From an uncultured Candidatus Competibacteraceae bacterium (GTDB lineage: Bacteria; Pseudomonadota; Gammaproteobacteria; Competibacterales; Competibacteraceae): a DNA stretch of 6,388 nt. The notes under the pieces are model-generated. The model searched no databases. It saw only the letters and a list, made by a program, of their open reading frames with translations, and was not told where the DNA came from. A program made the translations under genes and the position numbers. Below, one piece after another: positions 1-5,789 of the stretch (its first letter is position 1; every line of letters begins with the position of its first letter). The stretch lies in NCBI GenBank assembly GCA_937872125.1, contig CALMNY010000209.1, positions 1 to 6,388 of the forward strand. The letters are read 5' to 3'.

Positions 1-1
1 C

Positions 2-544
2 GCGCTGGCCACCACCGAACTCTGGCGCAGCGGCTACGACATGCGCGGCTTTCTCTCGCTGGAAGAACACTCCCCGGCCGACCTGCCACCCTATTACGAC
101 AACCTGCAAATGGGCTTGCCAGTCGATTTCTACGAAGGGCGCCACGACCCCAACCACGGGCAATGGCTGGCGTATTTTCTGGCGACAATGGCACGGGCCG
201 CCGACGACCTGCGCCAACAGGCGATTGCGCTGTACGCGCCGCATCGTCATCCGGCTCCGCCTTGGGAAACTTTGCGCCGAATACAACAACAACTGCTGAC
301 CCGTCTGTTGACCCAGGGGTTTGATAGCGGAACGAGTACCTTGACGTTCAGACCGAAGGATATGGTCGAGTGGTTCGGTATTTCGGCCAACACGGCGCGG
401 GAGTGGCTGGAAAAGTGGCGGGCGGAGGGCTTCATCCAGCCGGCGAAGGCCGATGTGCAACGGGTTCGGACTTACACTTTGACGCCAGCCTGGGCCGAAC
501 TGCTCCAAAGCGCCCTGTTTAGCACCACCGTTAGCACAAGCTGA
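2..544 (+). CDS. Fic family protein, C-terminal part (5' end outside window)
   Basis: The frame is open from base 2 and gives 180 residues before TGA at 542-544. The first visible residues, ALATTELWRSGYD followed by MRGFLSLEEH, match the helix that directly follows the catalytic HPFxDGNGR loop in Fic proteins, so the active-site motif should lie just left of the window. The ATG at 41 is therefore an internal Met. Around visible residues 110-165 is a winged-helix-like segment (FGISANTAREWLEKWRAEGFI), typical of Fic proteins with a C-terminal DNA-binding-type domain. Fic enzymes usually transfer AMP from ATP to a hydroxyl on a target protein; the target here is unknown, and activity cannot be judged without the loop. 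Fic genes are often found inside type I restriction loci, which fits hsdR downstream. The tail ends in TTVSTS; the same VSTS codons recur in frame 75 bases later, beyond the stop, so the C-terminus may be shortened. The family call is secure; the function is inferred. Confidence 0.9.
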   Translation, partial: ALATTELWRSGYDMRGFLSLEEHSPADLPPYYDNLQMGLPVDFYEGRHDPNHGQWLAYFLATMARAADDLRQQAIALYAPHRHPAPPWETLRRIQQQLLTRLLTQGFDSGTSTLTFRPKDMVEWFGISANTAREWLEKWRAEGFIQPAKADVQRVRTYTLTPAWAELLQSALFSTTVSTS

Positions 545-615
545 ATTGTGGCATCAGTGGCCAAAAACCCGGTTCAGGCACAATATATGGTTTTTCAGGG
601 TCAAGTTAGCACAAG
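519..615 (+). repeat. TTAGCAC short direct repeats around the fic stop
   Basis: TTAGCAC occurs at 519-525, 531-537 and 606-612. The last two copies belong to an identical 11-mer, GTTAGCACAAG, at 530-540 and 605-615. The first two copies lie inside the fic reading frame and the third lies in the gap before vapB. The 11-mers are 75 bases apart, a multiple of three, so both read VSTS in the fic frame. They could be operator half-sites, a remnant of a C-terminal peptide repeat, or chance. The repeats are seen directly; no function is established. Confidence 0.5.
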
Positions 616-671
616 TTGGCTGGTGAACTTTAGGGTGATTTCGAGCGAACCAGTACCAGGGGTATGAACTG
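545..671 (+). promoter_or_regulatory. fic-vapB intergenic region, possible vapBC control region
   Basis: This is the only sizeable gap upstream of the antitoxin, so any vapBC promoter and VapB operator would be expected here. An AT-rich patch, CAATATATGG at 581-590, could supply a -10 element (TATATG at 584-589), but no convincing -35 hexamer sits 16-18 bases upstream. A loose inverted pair, CTGGT at 620-624 and ACCAG at 649-653, flanks 24 bases and is too weak to call an operator. A good Shine-Dalgarno sequence, AGGGG at 658-662, lies 9 bases before the vapB ATG. The fic frame also stays open through this region from 545 to 664, so part of it may be former coding sequence. Confidence 0.3.
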
Positions 672-908
672 ATGAGAACCACGCTGAATTTGGATGAAGA
701 TGTCTATGTTGCCGCCGAAATGATGGCCAAGGCATCAGGTAAAACTTTGGGTAAGGTCGTGAGCGAACTCATACGAACCGGGCTGCGACCCCAATCCCGT
801 TTACAACCCGCCTCAACCGAGATCGATTCTCTGCCCTCGTTTGCTATCAAACCAGGAACGCCTTTGATTTCGCTGAAAATTTTAAGAGAACACTGGGAAG
901 AAGAGTAA
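672..908 (+). CDS. vapB: Ribbon-helix-helix antitoxin, VapB type
   Basis: A 78-residue protein in the usual antitoxin size range. Residues 1-40 form a ribbon-helix-helix DNA-binding unit: a short beta strand (MRTTLNLDED), helix A (VYVAAEMMAKASG) and, after the TLGKVVSE turn, helix B (ELIRTGL). This fold binds DNA as a dimer and normally represses its own operon. Residues 45-78 are a proline/acid-rich tail (FAIKPGTPLISLKILREHWEEE), resembling VapB tails that occupy the active site of the PIN toxin. The start at 672 is supported by AGGGG at 658-662. The stop is 9 bases before the toxin ATG, the standard antitoxin-first order. Hand counts over 661-900 give about 49% GC, well below hsdR, suggesting separate acquisition. 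Both the antitoxin role and the pairing with the downstream PIN protein are well supported by family knowledge. Confidence 0.88.
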   Translation: MRTTLNLDEDVYVAAEMMAKASGKTLGKVVSELIRTGLRPQSRLQPASTEIDSLPSFAIKPGTPLISLKILREHWEEE

Positions 909-917
909 ACGACGACC

Positions 918-1343
918 ATGTATCTTCTCGATGCCAATGTCTTGATTGCTATGGCTTGGCCCAACCATCCTTTTCATGCTCATGCCCGCACGTGGTTTGT
1001 GCAACATGCCAGGACTGGTTGGGCCACCTGTGGGCTGACGGAGACTGCTTTTATCCGGCTTTCGGCCAATCCCAGAGTGGTAGGACAAGCCTGCCGTCCG
1101 CTTGAGGCTTGGCAACTTCTCAGTAAATTCAGAGGTTACGGTGCACATCAATTTCTTTCGGACGACCGATTGGATGAAAGTCGGTGGGAACGAGTATTGA
1201 GCCGTTGCTTCGGTTACCGGCAGATCAACGATGCATGGCTCGTAGCTCTAGCCGCTAGTCATGGCGCCACGCTGGCCACCTATGACCGTCCGATCCAGAT
1301 GCTTGCGGATCAACCAGTAGATGTAGTGATCCTCGTGGTGTAA
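918..1343 (+). CDS. vapC: PIN-domain ribonuclease toxin, VapC type
   Basis: A 141-residue single-domain PIN protein, usual length for VapC. The expected metal-binding acidic residues are all present: D5 in the opening strand (YLLDANVLIAMAW), E42 in GLTETAFIRL, D105 in INDAWLVALAA and D123 in ATYDRP, so an intact Mg2+-dependent RNase is predicted. The DANVLIAMAWPNHPFH opening and the GWATCGLTE segment resemble the mycobacterial-type VapC subgroup. Such toxins cleave tRNA or rRNA at specific sites and stop translation when VapB is degraded; the RNA target cannot be read from the sequence. The ATG follows the vapB stop by 9 bases with only a weak, distant GGAAG at 896-900, so translation is probably coupled to vapB. 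Sampled lines average about 51% GC. The next gene, hsdR, begins 5 bases after the stop. Confidence 0.9.
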   Translation: MYLLDANVLIAMAWPNHPFHAHARTWFVQHARTGWATCGLTETAFIRLSANPRVVGQACRPLEAWQLLSKFRGYGAHQFLSDDRLDESRWERVLSRCFGYRQINDAWLVALAASHGATLATYDRPIQMLADQPVDVVILVV

Positions 1344-1348
1344 ACACA

Positions 1349-4300
1349 ATGAACATCCCATGGGAACGCGACCTCGTCGAGCACCCATTCTGCCAGCAAC
1401 TCCAAATCATGGGCTGGCAATGGCTGGAAGGCGATACCGATGTGCCGGAACTCACCGAGCGGGGCAGCTTCCGCGAAGTGCTGCTCAAGGGTCGCCTGGC
1501 CGCCGCGCTGCGCAAGCTCAATTTACGCGATGGTCAGCCGTGGCTGGACGACGCCCGCATCGCCCGCGCCATCCGTGACCTGGAACAGGCCGCTGGTCAT
1601 CGGCTGATGGAGGTCAACCAGGCGGCGACGGAACTGCTTCTCAAGGGAACCGTGGTGGACGGCCTACCGGACTGGGACCACGGTCGCCCGCAGCCGGTCC
1701 GATTCATCGCTTTCGAGAACCCGGCCCACAACGATTTCCGGGTCATCAACCAGTTCAAGGTGGAATTGACCAGTGGGCGCGGCCACGTCATCCCGGACGC
1801 CGTGCTGTTTGTCAACGGCATTCCGCTGGTGGTCGCCGAATTCAAAAGCCCCGGCATCCAGAATCTGCTCCAGGAAGCCATCAACCAACTACTGCGCTAC
1901 TCCAACCAGCGCCGGGAACTCTTCCCCCAGCGGTACGCCGATCACGAAGGCGTCGAACGGCTGTTCCACACCAACCAACTCCTCATCGCCAGCGACTTCT
2001 TCGAGGCCCGCGCCGCCGCCATCGGCGCACCGCCGGAAGCCTGGCTGGAATGGGCGGACACCAGTCCGGTCCCGCTCAGCACCGTCGCTGAGGAACTGGG
2101 CCTGCTGCCCACCGCGCCCGACCAGGCCGAGGCGGCGCGGGAACTGGCGACGCTGGGACCGGAACACACCGAGCGCGCCGGCACGCCGCTGTTTTTCCGC
2201 ACGCCGGAGCAACGCCCTGCTACCTTGCACAGCCAGCCAATCCTCGTCGCCGGAATGCTGCGCCCGGCGCACCTGCTCGATCTGATGCGCAACTTCACCG
2301 TATTCCAGCCGACCGACGGCAAGACCCGCAAGGTGGTGGCGCGCTACCAGCAGTTCCGCGCGGTTCACAACGCCATCGCCCGCCTGCAACAGGAACGCGA
2401 ACCACGCGGCGGCGTCATCTGGCACACCCAGGGCTCCGGCAAAAGCCTGAGCATGGTGTTTCTGGTGCGCAAGCTGCGGATGACGCCGCGTCTGAACCGC
2501 TTCAAGGTGGTGGTCGTGACCGACCGCACCGACCTGGAACAACAGTTGCGCGAAACAGCGCGGCTGTCCGGCGAGACCTTGCGCCCCGACGACCGCGACG
2601 CCCGGCTGCGCGAATCGCCCACCGCCTGCGTCCAGCGCATCCTGCGGGAGGCCACGCCGGACCTCGTGTTCGCCATGCTCCAGAAATATCAGGATGCCGA
2701 GCAGAGGAGCGGCGGCGAAAAGGTGACCCTGACCGCCACGCGCCGGGAAAAGCTGCCGGGGAAAGATCAGCCCGTCGTCGAAAAGACGGTCACCTTTGAG
2801 GAGAGCATCCACTTCGAGGAATTCCCGCTGCTCAACGACTCGGCGGACATTCTGGTGCTGGTGGACGAGGCGCACCGCAGCAACAGCCGGACCCTGCACC
2901 GCAATCTGCGCAAGGCGCTGCCCAACGCCGCGCTCATCGGTTTCACCGGCACCCCCATTTTCAGCCGGGACAAGAAACCCACGGCGGAAATCTTCGGCGA
3001 CTTCATTGATCGCTACGTCCTGCAAGACGCCGAACTGGACGGCGCCACCGTGCCGATTCTCTACGAAGGCCGCACGGCGGACGGTTTGGTCAAGGATGCG
3101 TCCAGCCTCGATCAGTTGTTCGAGGACCTGTTCCGCGACTACACCGAGGCGGAACTGGCCGTCATCAAGGCCAGGTACGCCACCGAGGGCGACGTGCTGG
3201 AAGCGCCGCGCCTGATCTCGCGCAAGGCGCTCGATCTGCTGCGGCACTATGTCGGAGTGGTCATGCCGGAAGGCTACAAGGCGCAAGTGGTCGCCACCAG
3301 CCGGCAGGCGGCGGTGACCTATCAGCAGAAACTGGAACGCTGGCGGCGCTGGCTGGTGCGGAAACTGGCGGCGCTGCCCCCGGCCCTGCTCGCCCTGCCG
3401 GATGACGCAGTGGAAAAACTCGACGCCAACGCCCGCTTCCTGCTGCGCGCCCATCGCCATCTACCCCAACTCCGCGCCCTGGACATCGCAGTGGTCTTCT
3501 CCGGCAACCACAACGACCCCGAATCCTGGTGGGACTGGGCGGACAAGGCAAAGCAGGAGGAACGCATCCGGCGGTTCAAGCGCCCGCTCGCGCCGGAAAA
3601 AACCGACCGGACCGATCCGCTGGCGATTCTGGTCGTCAACAACATGCTGCTCACCGGCTTCGATGCCCCGGTCGAGCAGGCGCTTTACCTCGACCGCAAG
3701 CTCATCGCCCACGAACTGCTGCAAGCCATCGCCCGCGTCAATCGCACCTGTGGCCGGAAACGCTGCGGCTACGTGGTGGATTACCTCGGCGTCGCCCGCC
3801 ATCTGCACGAAGCCCTTCAGGACTACGACGGCGAAGACACCCAGGGCGCATGCCTCGACCTTGCCGTTGAGTTGCCGAAACTGCTGGATCGGCGGGCGCG
3901 GGCGGTGGCGATATTCGCCGACCGAGGCGTCACCGACCTGCAAGGCCAGGTGAGCGAAGCGGTGGAAGTGCTGGAAAATCTGAAAATCCGCGCCGACTTC
4001 ATCAACAAGCTGCGGGCGTTTTACGAGACGCTGAACATCCTGGAACACCGGCCCGAAGTGCCCGGCGACGTGTTCCGCGCCGCCAAACTGCTGGGCTTTA
4101 TCAACAAGGTGGCGGCCAATCTGTACCGCGATCCCGCGCTGAACCTGCTCGGTGTGGCGGAGAAGGTGAAGGCGCTGATTGACGCGCACATCACGGCGCG
4201 CGGCGTGGACCCGAAGATTCCGCCGACCGTCATTACCGACGCCGAGTTTGAAAGCGTCCTCGCCGCGCAGGGCAACAACCGCGCCCGCGCCGCCCAGATG

Positions 4301-4789
4301 CAGCACGCCGCCCGCTATCACATCGTCGCATTCGCCAGCCAGAACCCCGCCTATGCCCGCAAGATGAGCGAGAAGCTGGAGGAAATCCTCCGGCGCTTCA
4401 AGGATGACTGGGACGCGCTGGAACGCGAATTGCGCGCCTTCATCGCCGAACTGAAACAGGGCGACCGTAACGAATTTCCCGATCTCGATCCCCAGGCCCA
4501 GGTTCCATTCGTGCGGCTGGCGCTGGAGGAATGCAGCCAGGGACGGGCGTTGACGGAGGCGCAACGCCATGCCGTCCTCGTGACCACGCTGGATCTGGTC
4601 GAGCGCATCCGTCAGGAAACGCGCAAGGTCGGTTTCTGGAAAAATCCGGCCATGCGGGAATTGCTGACCAAAGCATTAGTCCGCGACCTCGATCAAACCG
4701 GCATCTGCCGGCCGGACGGCGAGCGCGATCTCGCGCAACGGCTGGTGGCGCTGGCGCAGGAAAACCACGAATACCTGACGCGGCTATGA
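1349..4789 (+). CDS. hsdR: Type I restriction enzyme, restriction/translocation subunit HsdR
   Basis: An intact 1146-residue HsdR. It assembles with HsdM and HsdS, pumps DNA using ATP when the target site is unmethylated, and cuts far from the site. The N-terminal nuclease has the PD-(D/E)xK core: D150 (VIPDAV), E164 and K166 (VAEFKSP), then QxxxY at Q180-Y184; this numbering is almost the same as EcoR124I (D151, E165, K167). The superfamily 2 motor follows: motif I HTQGSGKS at 359-366 (K365), Ia with TDRTDL near 391-396, II DEAH at 506-509, III GFTGTP at 531-536, IV near AVVFSG at 714-719, V TGFDAP at 769-774 and VI QAIARVNR at 792-799. A charged linker of about 45 residues (about 451-500) precedes motif II. 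Residues after about 850 form the helical C-terminal domain that contacts the methylase core. No clear Shine-Dalgarno sequence precedes the ATG, which follows vapC by 5 bases. hsdM and hsdS are outside the window. Confidence 0.97.
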   Translation: MNIPWERDLVEHPFCQQLQIMGWQWLEGDTDVPELTERGSFREVLLKGRLAAALRKLNLRDGQPWLDDARIARAIRDLEQAAGHRLMEVNQAATELLLKGTVVDGLPDWDHGRPQPVRFIAFENPAHNDFRVINQFKVELTSGRGHVIPDAVLFVNGIPLVVAEFKSPGIQNLLQEAINQLLRYSNQRRELFPQRYADHEGVERLFHTNQLLIASDFFEARAAAIGAPPEAWLEWADTSPVPLSTVAEELGLLPTAPDQAEAARELATLGPEHTERAGTPLFFRTPEQRPATLHSQPILVAGMLRPAHLLDLMRNFTVFQPTDGKTRKVVARYQQFRAVHNAIARLQQEREPRGGVIWHTQGSGKSLSMVFLVRKLRMTPRLNRFKVVVVTDRTDLEQQLRETARLSGETLRPDDRDARLRESPTACVQRILREATPDLVFAMLQKYQDAEQRSGGEKVTLTATRREKLPGKDQPVVEKTVTFEESIHFEEFPLLNDSADILVLVDEAHRSNSRTLHRNLRKALPNAALIGFTGTPIFSRDKKPTAEIFGDFIDRYVLQDAELDGATVPILYEGRTADGLVKDASSLDQLFEDLFRDYTEAELAVIKARYATEGDVLEAPRLISRKALDLLRHYVGVVMPEGYKAQVVATSRQAAVTYQQKLERWRRWLVRKLAALPPALLALPDDAVEKLDANARFLLRAHRHLPQLRALDIAVVFSGNHNDPESWWDWADKAKQEERIRRFKRPLAPEKTDRTDPLAILVVNNMLLTGFDAPVEQALYLDRKLIAHELLQAIARVNRTCGRKRCGYVVDYLGVARHLHEALQDYDGEDTQGACLDLAVELPKLLDRRARAVAIFADRGVTDLQGQVSEAVEVLENLKIRADFINKLRAFYETLNILEHRPEVPGDVFRAAKLLGFINKVAANLYRDPALNLLGVAEKVKALIDAHITARGVDPKIPPTVITDAEFESVLAAQGNNRARAAQMQHAARYHIVAFASQNPAYARKMSEKLEEILRRFKDDWDALERELRAFIAELKQGDRNEFPDLDPQAQVPFVRLALEECSQGRALTEAQRHAVLVTTLDLVERIRQETRKVGFWKNPAMRELLTKALVRDLDQTGICRPDGERDLAQRLVALAQENHEYLTRL

Positions 4790-5502
4790 ACGAGATGCTG
4801 GAAGTCGGCGGCCTGGTTTTTGCGATCCGGCGCAGCGCCCGCCGCCGGACGCTGGGCCTGACGGTGGACCGGGGCGGGGAACTGGTGATTCACTGCCCCC
4901 CGTCGGTTGCCGAGGACGAACTAACCCACTGGACCCGCTCAAAACTGCTATGGGTGCAGGGCAAGCTGGCGCTCAAGGCGGAACTGACGCCGACGGTGCG
5001 CGAACCGGAGTACGTCAGCGGCGAGAATTTCAGCTACCTGGGCCGCCACTATCGCCTGATGCTGATTTCGCAACAGTCGGAGGCCCTGTGTTTTGACGGT
5101 CAGCGTTTCCTGTTGCGCAAGGACGCCGTTGCCGCCGCCGCCACGCACTTCCGGCGCTGGTATATCGAGCAGGGGCAGGCGCGGATCGCCGGACGGGTGG
5201 AGTGGCTGTCGCCGCGAACCGGGCTGTCGCCGTCTGACGTTCGGCTACGAGACCTGGGCTTCCGCTGGGGTTCCTGCGGCCGTCACGGCGTCCTGTTTTT
5301 CAACTGGAAACTGTTGCAGTTGCCCCTGCGGCTGATTGACTACGTGGTCGCGCACGAACTGGCGCATCTGCGGGAACCACATCACGGGCCAGCCTTTTGG
5401 AACATTCTGGGTCGCGCCCTGCCCGACTGGAACGAGCGGAAACAGGAATTGAGAATGCAGGCTCGGCATATTTACTGGTGTCATCCAGGGATGAGCCAGT
5501 AG
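4786..5502 (+). CDS. YgjP/SprT-like zinc metallopeptidase (DUF45, M48-type)
   Basis: A 238-residue protein with a zincin active site: HELAH at 190-194 (H190, H194 as zinc ligands, E191 as catalytic base) and a third likely ligand, H200, in the HELAHLxxxxH arrangement followed by GPAFW. Upstream of it are the conserved FRWGSCG and FFNWKLLQLP segments found in SprT and YgjP proteins. The N-terminal part (RRSARRRTLGLTVDRGGELVIHCPP, ending in a WxxxKLxLK helix) is the usual YgjP beta-rich module. The chosen ATG overlaps the hsdR stop as ATGA; no Shine-Dalgarno is obvious, so translation probably depends on ribosomes finishing hsdR. An earlier in-frame ATG at 4531 would run inside hsdR and adds no family-like sequence. 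These genes commonly follow hsdR, but their substrate is unknown; SprT relatives act on DNA-protein crosslinks, so a role at DNA is only a guess. No signal peptide is seen, so it is probably cytoplasmic. Confidence 0.9.
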   Translation: MNEMLEVGGLVFAIRRSARRRTLGLTVDRGGELVIHCPPSVAEDELTHWTRSKLLWVQGKLALKAELTPTVREPEYVSGENFSYLGRHYRLMLISQQSEALCFDGQRFLLRKDAVAAAATHFRRWYIEQGQARIAGRVEWLSPRTGLSPSDVRLRDLGFRWGSCGRHGVLFFNWKLLQLPLRLIDYVVAHELAHLREPHHGPAFWNILGRALPDWNERKQELRMQARHIYWCHPGMSQ

Positions 5503-5540
5503 CCTGGTCATGGATGGTGCCGAGAGCCTGGTTTATTCGG

Positions 5541-5546
5541 TATACT
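5541..5546 (+). promoter_or_regulatory. Possible -10 box upstream of the Lys-rich small gene
   Basis: TATACT at 5541-5546, in the context TCGGTATACTGATC, is close to the sigma-70 -10 consensus and stands out in a GC-rich background. The hexamer 17 bases upstream (TGCCGA at 5518-5523) is a poor -35 match. If used, transcription would start near 5553 and give a leader of about 90 bases before the ATG at 5644. It is the best promoter candidate in the 141-base gap after the peptidase gene, but rests on one hexamer. Confidence 0.4.
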
Positions 5547-5589
5547 GATCTGGATTCCGTCGAAGACGCCGTGAGGCAGTGATTATGGC

Positions 5590-5604
5590 CCGGCAGAGCG
5601 CCGG
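5590..5604 (+). other. Small hairpin in the leader of the Lys-rich gene
   Basis: CCGGC at 5590-5594 and GCCGG at 5600-5604 pair perfectly around a 5-base loop (AGAGC), giving a compact GC stem. No T-run follows (the next bases are AGGAGT), so it is not a normal intrinsic terminator. It lies about 26 bases before the Shine-Dalgarno of the next gene and could affect leader stability or be incidental. Confidence 0.35.
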
Positions 5605-5643
5605 AGGAGTCAAGATTCCAGTTGGATTATGAGGGGAACAGCT

Positions 5644-5748
5644 ATGAGTAAGGGCGCGGACATTAAGAAAGAAACCAAAAAGAAACCCACGAAGACTTTG
5701 AAGGAAAAGAAAGCCGAAAAGAAGGTCAAGAAAGAGAGCAAGGGTTGA
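5644..5748 (+). CDS. Lysine-rich 34-residue small protein
   Basis: A short reading frame of 34 codons, ATG 5644 to TGA 5746-5748. A strong Shine-Dalgarno, GAGGGG at 5631-5636, sits 7 bases before the ATG, the best in the window. The product begins MSKGADIKKETKKKPTKTL and then alternates Lys with Glu and Ala. Fifteen of 34 residues are Lys against five acidic ones, a net charge of about +10, with no Arg, His, Cys or aromatic residue. It should be soluble and disordered or loosely helical; it has no signal peptide or membrane segment. Similar Lys-rich short hypothetical proteins are, to my recollection, annotated in beta- and gammaproteobacteria, but no function is known to me. Binding to nucleic acid is a guess from charge alone. 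It stands between the peptidase gene and the convergent cbiG, 20 bases from the cbiG stop, with a possible promoter at 5541. It may belong to the host chromosome rather than to the defence unit. Confidence 0.7.
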   Translation: MSKGADIKKETKKKPTKTLKEKKAEKKVKKESKG

Positions 5749-5752
5749 CTAC

Positions 5753-5789
5753 GGCAAATCCGGCCTGCTCATGAGACGTCATGATTGCC
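5753..5789. terminator. Weak stem-loop between convergent genes
   Basis: GGCAAATC at 5753-5760 can pair with GATTGCC at 5783-5789 with one bulged A, enclosing an inner CATGA/TCATG stem (5770-5774 with 5779-5783, sharing G5783). It lies where two genes converge and overlaps the cbiG stop, so a bidirectional terminator would be placed here. There is no T-run on either side and the stem is imperfect; the call rests mainly on position. Confidence 0.22.

Noticed and set aside
1338..1347. Palindromic GTGT-AA-ACAC at the vapC stop
   Set aside because: Only 4 bases per arm with AT in the middle; expected by chance, and its position is explained by the stop codon.
1889..4570. Long antisense open frames opposite hsdR (523 and 369 codons)
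   Set aside because: They mirror the GC-rich codon structure of hsdR, show no recognisable domains, and hsdR is intact with every family motif across the same bases.
4531..4785. Upstream in-frame start for the peptidase gene, giving 323 residues
   Set aside because: This stretch overlaps the hsdR C-terminus in another frame and reads as low-complexity Arg/Gly/Pro sequence. Family similarity starts at the ATGA overlap at 4786.
5397..5582. 61-codon frame overlapping the end of the peptidase gene
   Set aside because: Its first half is an out-of-frame reading of the conserved peptidase end, and no ribosome binding site or family is seen.
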